The notes beneath the pieces are model-generated. The model ran no database searches and had not been told where the DNA came from. It worked only from the letters and a program-made list of their open reading frames with translations. 64,000 nucleotides of DNA from Gloeobacter violaceus PCC 7421 (GTDB lineage: Bacteria > Cyanobacteriota > Cyanobacteriia > Gloeobacterales > Gloeobacteraceae). Each line of letters opens with the position of its first letter. Position 1 is the stretch's first letter. Positions 63,443 through 64,000 of this stretch are shown piece after piece. The stretch spans positions 744,001 to 808,000 of the forward strand of contig NC_005125.1 in assembly GCF_000011385.1 (NCBI RefSeq), in the 5' to 3' direction. A program made the position numbers and the translations under genes.

Positions 63443-63469
63443 AGACTCCCTATTTTTTATAGGGAGTCT
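63443..63469. terminator. Strong stem-loop between trpE-type gene and gpmI
   Basis: AGACTCCCTAT and ATAGGGAGTCT form an 11-bp perfect stem with a TTTTT loop, 98 bases after the trpE/pabB stop and 16 bases before gpmI on the same strand. It may terminate the upstream transcript or act in the gpmI leader. Confidence 0.6.
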
Positions 63470-63566
63470 TGCTGACTACATCGGTCCGTATGTACCCAGT
63501 AAAAAACATCGGGGGCGGTTTGGGTACATTTACTATGAATTTTTTTAGATCGATTTGCCGCTCAAC

Positions 63567-64000
63567 TTATCGACTGTCTCCCAGGGCTTTCCAGAGGGCT
63601 TTGGCCTTGGCGAGCGATTCGAGGTATTCGCCCTGGGGATCAGAATCGGCGACGATGCCCGCCCCGACTTGCCCCCAAATCCGGGAGCCGGACTTGAGCA
63701 GCGTGCGGATCAAAATGTTGAGATCCAGGTCACCGGTGCAGTCGAGGTAACCCGCCGAGCCGTAAAAAAGCGAGCGGCGCACCGGTTCGAGCCTCTCGAT
63801 AATTTCCATGCAGCGCACCTTCGGACAGCCGGTGATCGTGCCGCCGGGATAGACGGCGCGCACCGCGTCCAGGGCGTCGCATCCGGGCTGCAGGCGGCCG
63901 ACGACGTTGGAGACAATGTGCATGACGTGGGAGTAGCGCTCGATGACCATCAGTTCGTCCACCTGCACGCTGCCCGGTTGTGAGACCCGCCCGAGATCGT
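63567..64000 (-). CDS. Anthranilate/aminodeoxychorismate synthase component I, C-terminal part
   Basis: Runs off the right edge; the last 144 residues are visible. VDELMVIERYSHVMHIVSNV, VYPGGTITGCPKVRCMEIIE and YGSAGYLDCTGDLDLNILIR are the chorismate-binding core shared by TrpE and PabB, including the magnesium-binding Glu in the EIIE segment. Which of the two it is cannot be decided without the N-terminus; the visible part is not diagnostic. Confidence 0.9.
   Translation of the reverse strand, partial: DLGRVSQPGSVQVDELMVIERYSHVMHIVSNVVGRLQPGCDALDAVRAVYPGGTITGCPKVRCMEIIERLEPVRRSLFYGSAGYLDCTGDLDLNILIRTLLKSGSRIWGQVGAGIVADSDPQGEYLESLAKAKALWKALGDSR

Overview
The window is a GC-rich (about 60-65% G+C by eye) chromosomal segment of an oxygenic photosynthetic bacterium. 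Ycf3 (photosystem I assembly), a one-helix high-light-inducible protein, ndhC-ndhK-ndhJ, SepF, a long-chain prenyl diphosphate synthase and the cyanobacteria-restricted DUF1822 family all point to a cyanobacterium. The base composition, the thioredoxin-reductase-like flavoprotein without NADPH motifs and the gene content fit Gloeobacter (G. violaceus or a close relative). That genus call is inference from memory, not from a search.

Layout. 1-5.8 kb: a map remnant, a ribbon-helix-helix protein, an M15 peptidase, trmL, a GT2 glycosyltransferase, wecB, then yggS-sepF-proC. 6.6-12 kb: a retropepsin-like protease, hisA, a frameshifted TonB/matrixin-like gene, rsmG, lexA, ndk, tatA and a Rad52-like gene; lexA and the Rad52-like gene share a candidate LexA box. 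12-21.4 kb: a glyoxalase-fold protein, a seven-repeat FG-GAP propeller protein, ycf3-serS, a HAD phosphatase, a hybrid histidine kinase, the flavoprotein and purM.

21.4-31.6 kb is the accessory region. It holds a vapBC-type toxin-antitoxin pair, a divergent sigma factor overlapping a DUF1822 gene, an AT-rich orphan gene (306 aa) behind a 16-bp palindrome and, convergent with it, a 1671-aa protein (caspase domain, second degenerate caspase-like domain, STAND NTPase, membrane helix, 14 WD40 repeats), then a Uma2-type nuclease. This is the best candidate for an undescribed system: an NLR-like sensor/protease with a dedicated sigma factor.

31.8-45 kb: ligA, a DUF1361 membrane protein, two large secreted metalloproteases, a GIY-YIG protein, small proteins, DAHP synthase, a zinc alcohol dehydrogenase and an SRPBCC protein. 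45.5-49.3 kb: two DUF2231 membrane proteins in one operon with coxB and coxA (A2-type oxidase motif, no coxC). 50.6-57.5 kb: HLIP, an SDR, response regulator-csaB, clpS, cobU, tRNA-Gln, ndhCKJ, an IS5-like transposase fragment and DUF1622. 57.5-64 kb: a Uma2 remnant, fbaA, prenyl diphosphate synthase, trpF, a SpoIID-domain protein, gpmI and the C-terminal part of a trpE/pabB-type gene running off the edge.

Most genes are ordinary housekeeping and tightly packed; several convergent pairs lie within 10 bases of each other or overlap. Several remnants (map, Uma2, transposase, TonB/matrixin) show gene decay. All family assignments are by reading the protein; no database search was run.
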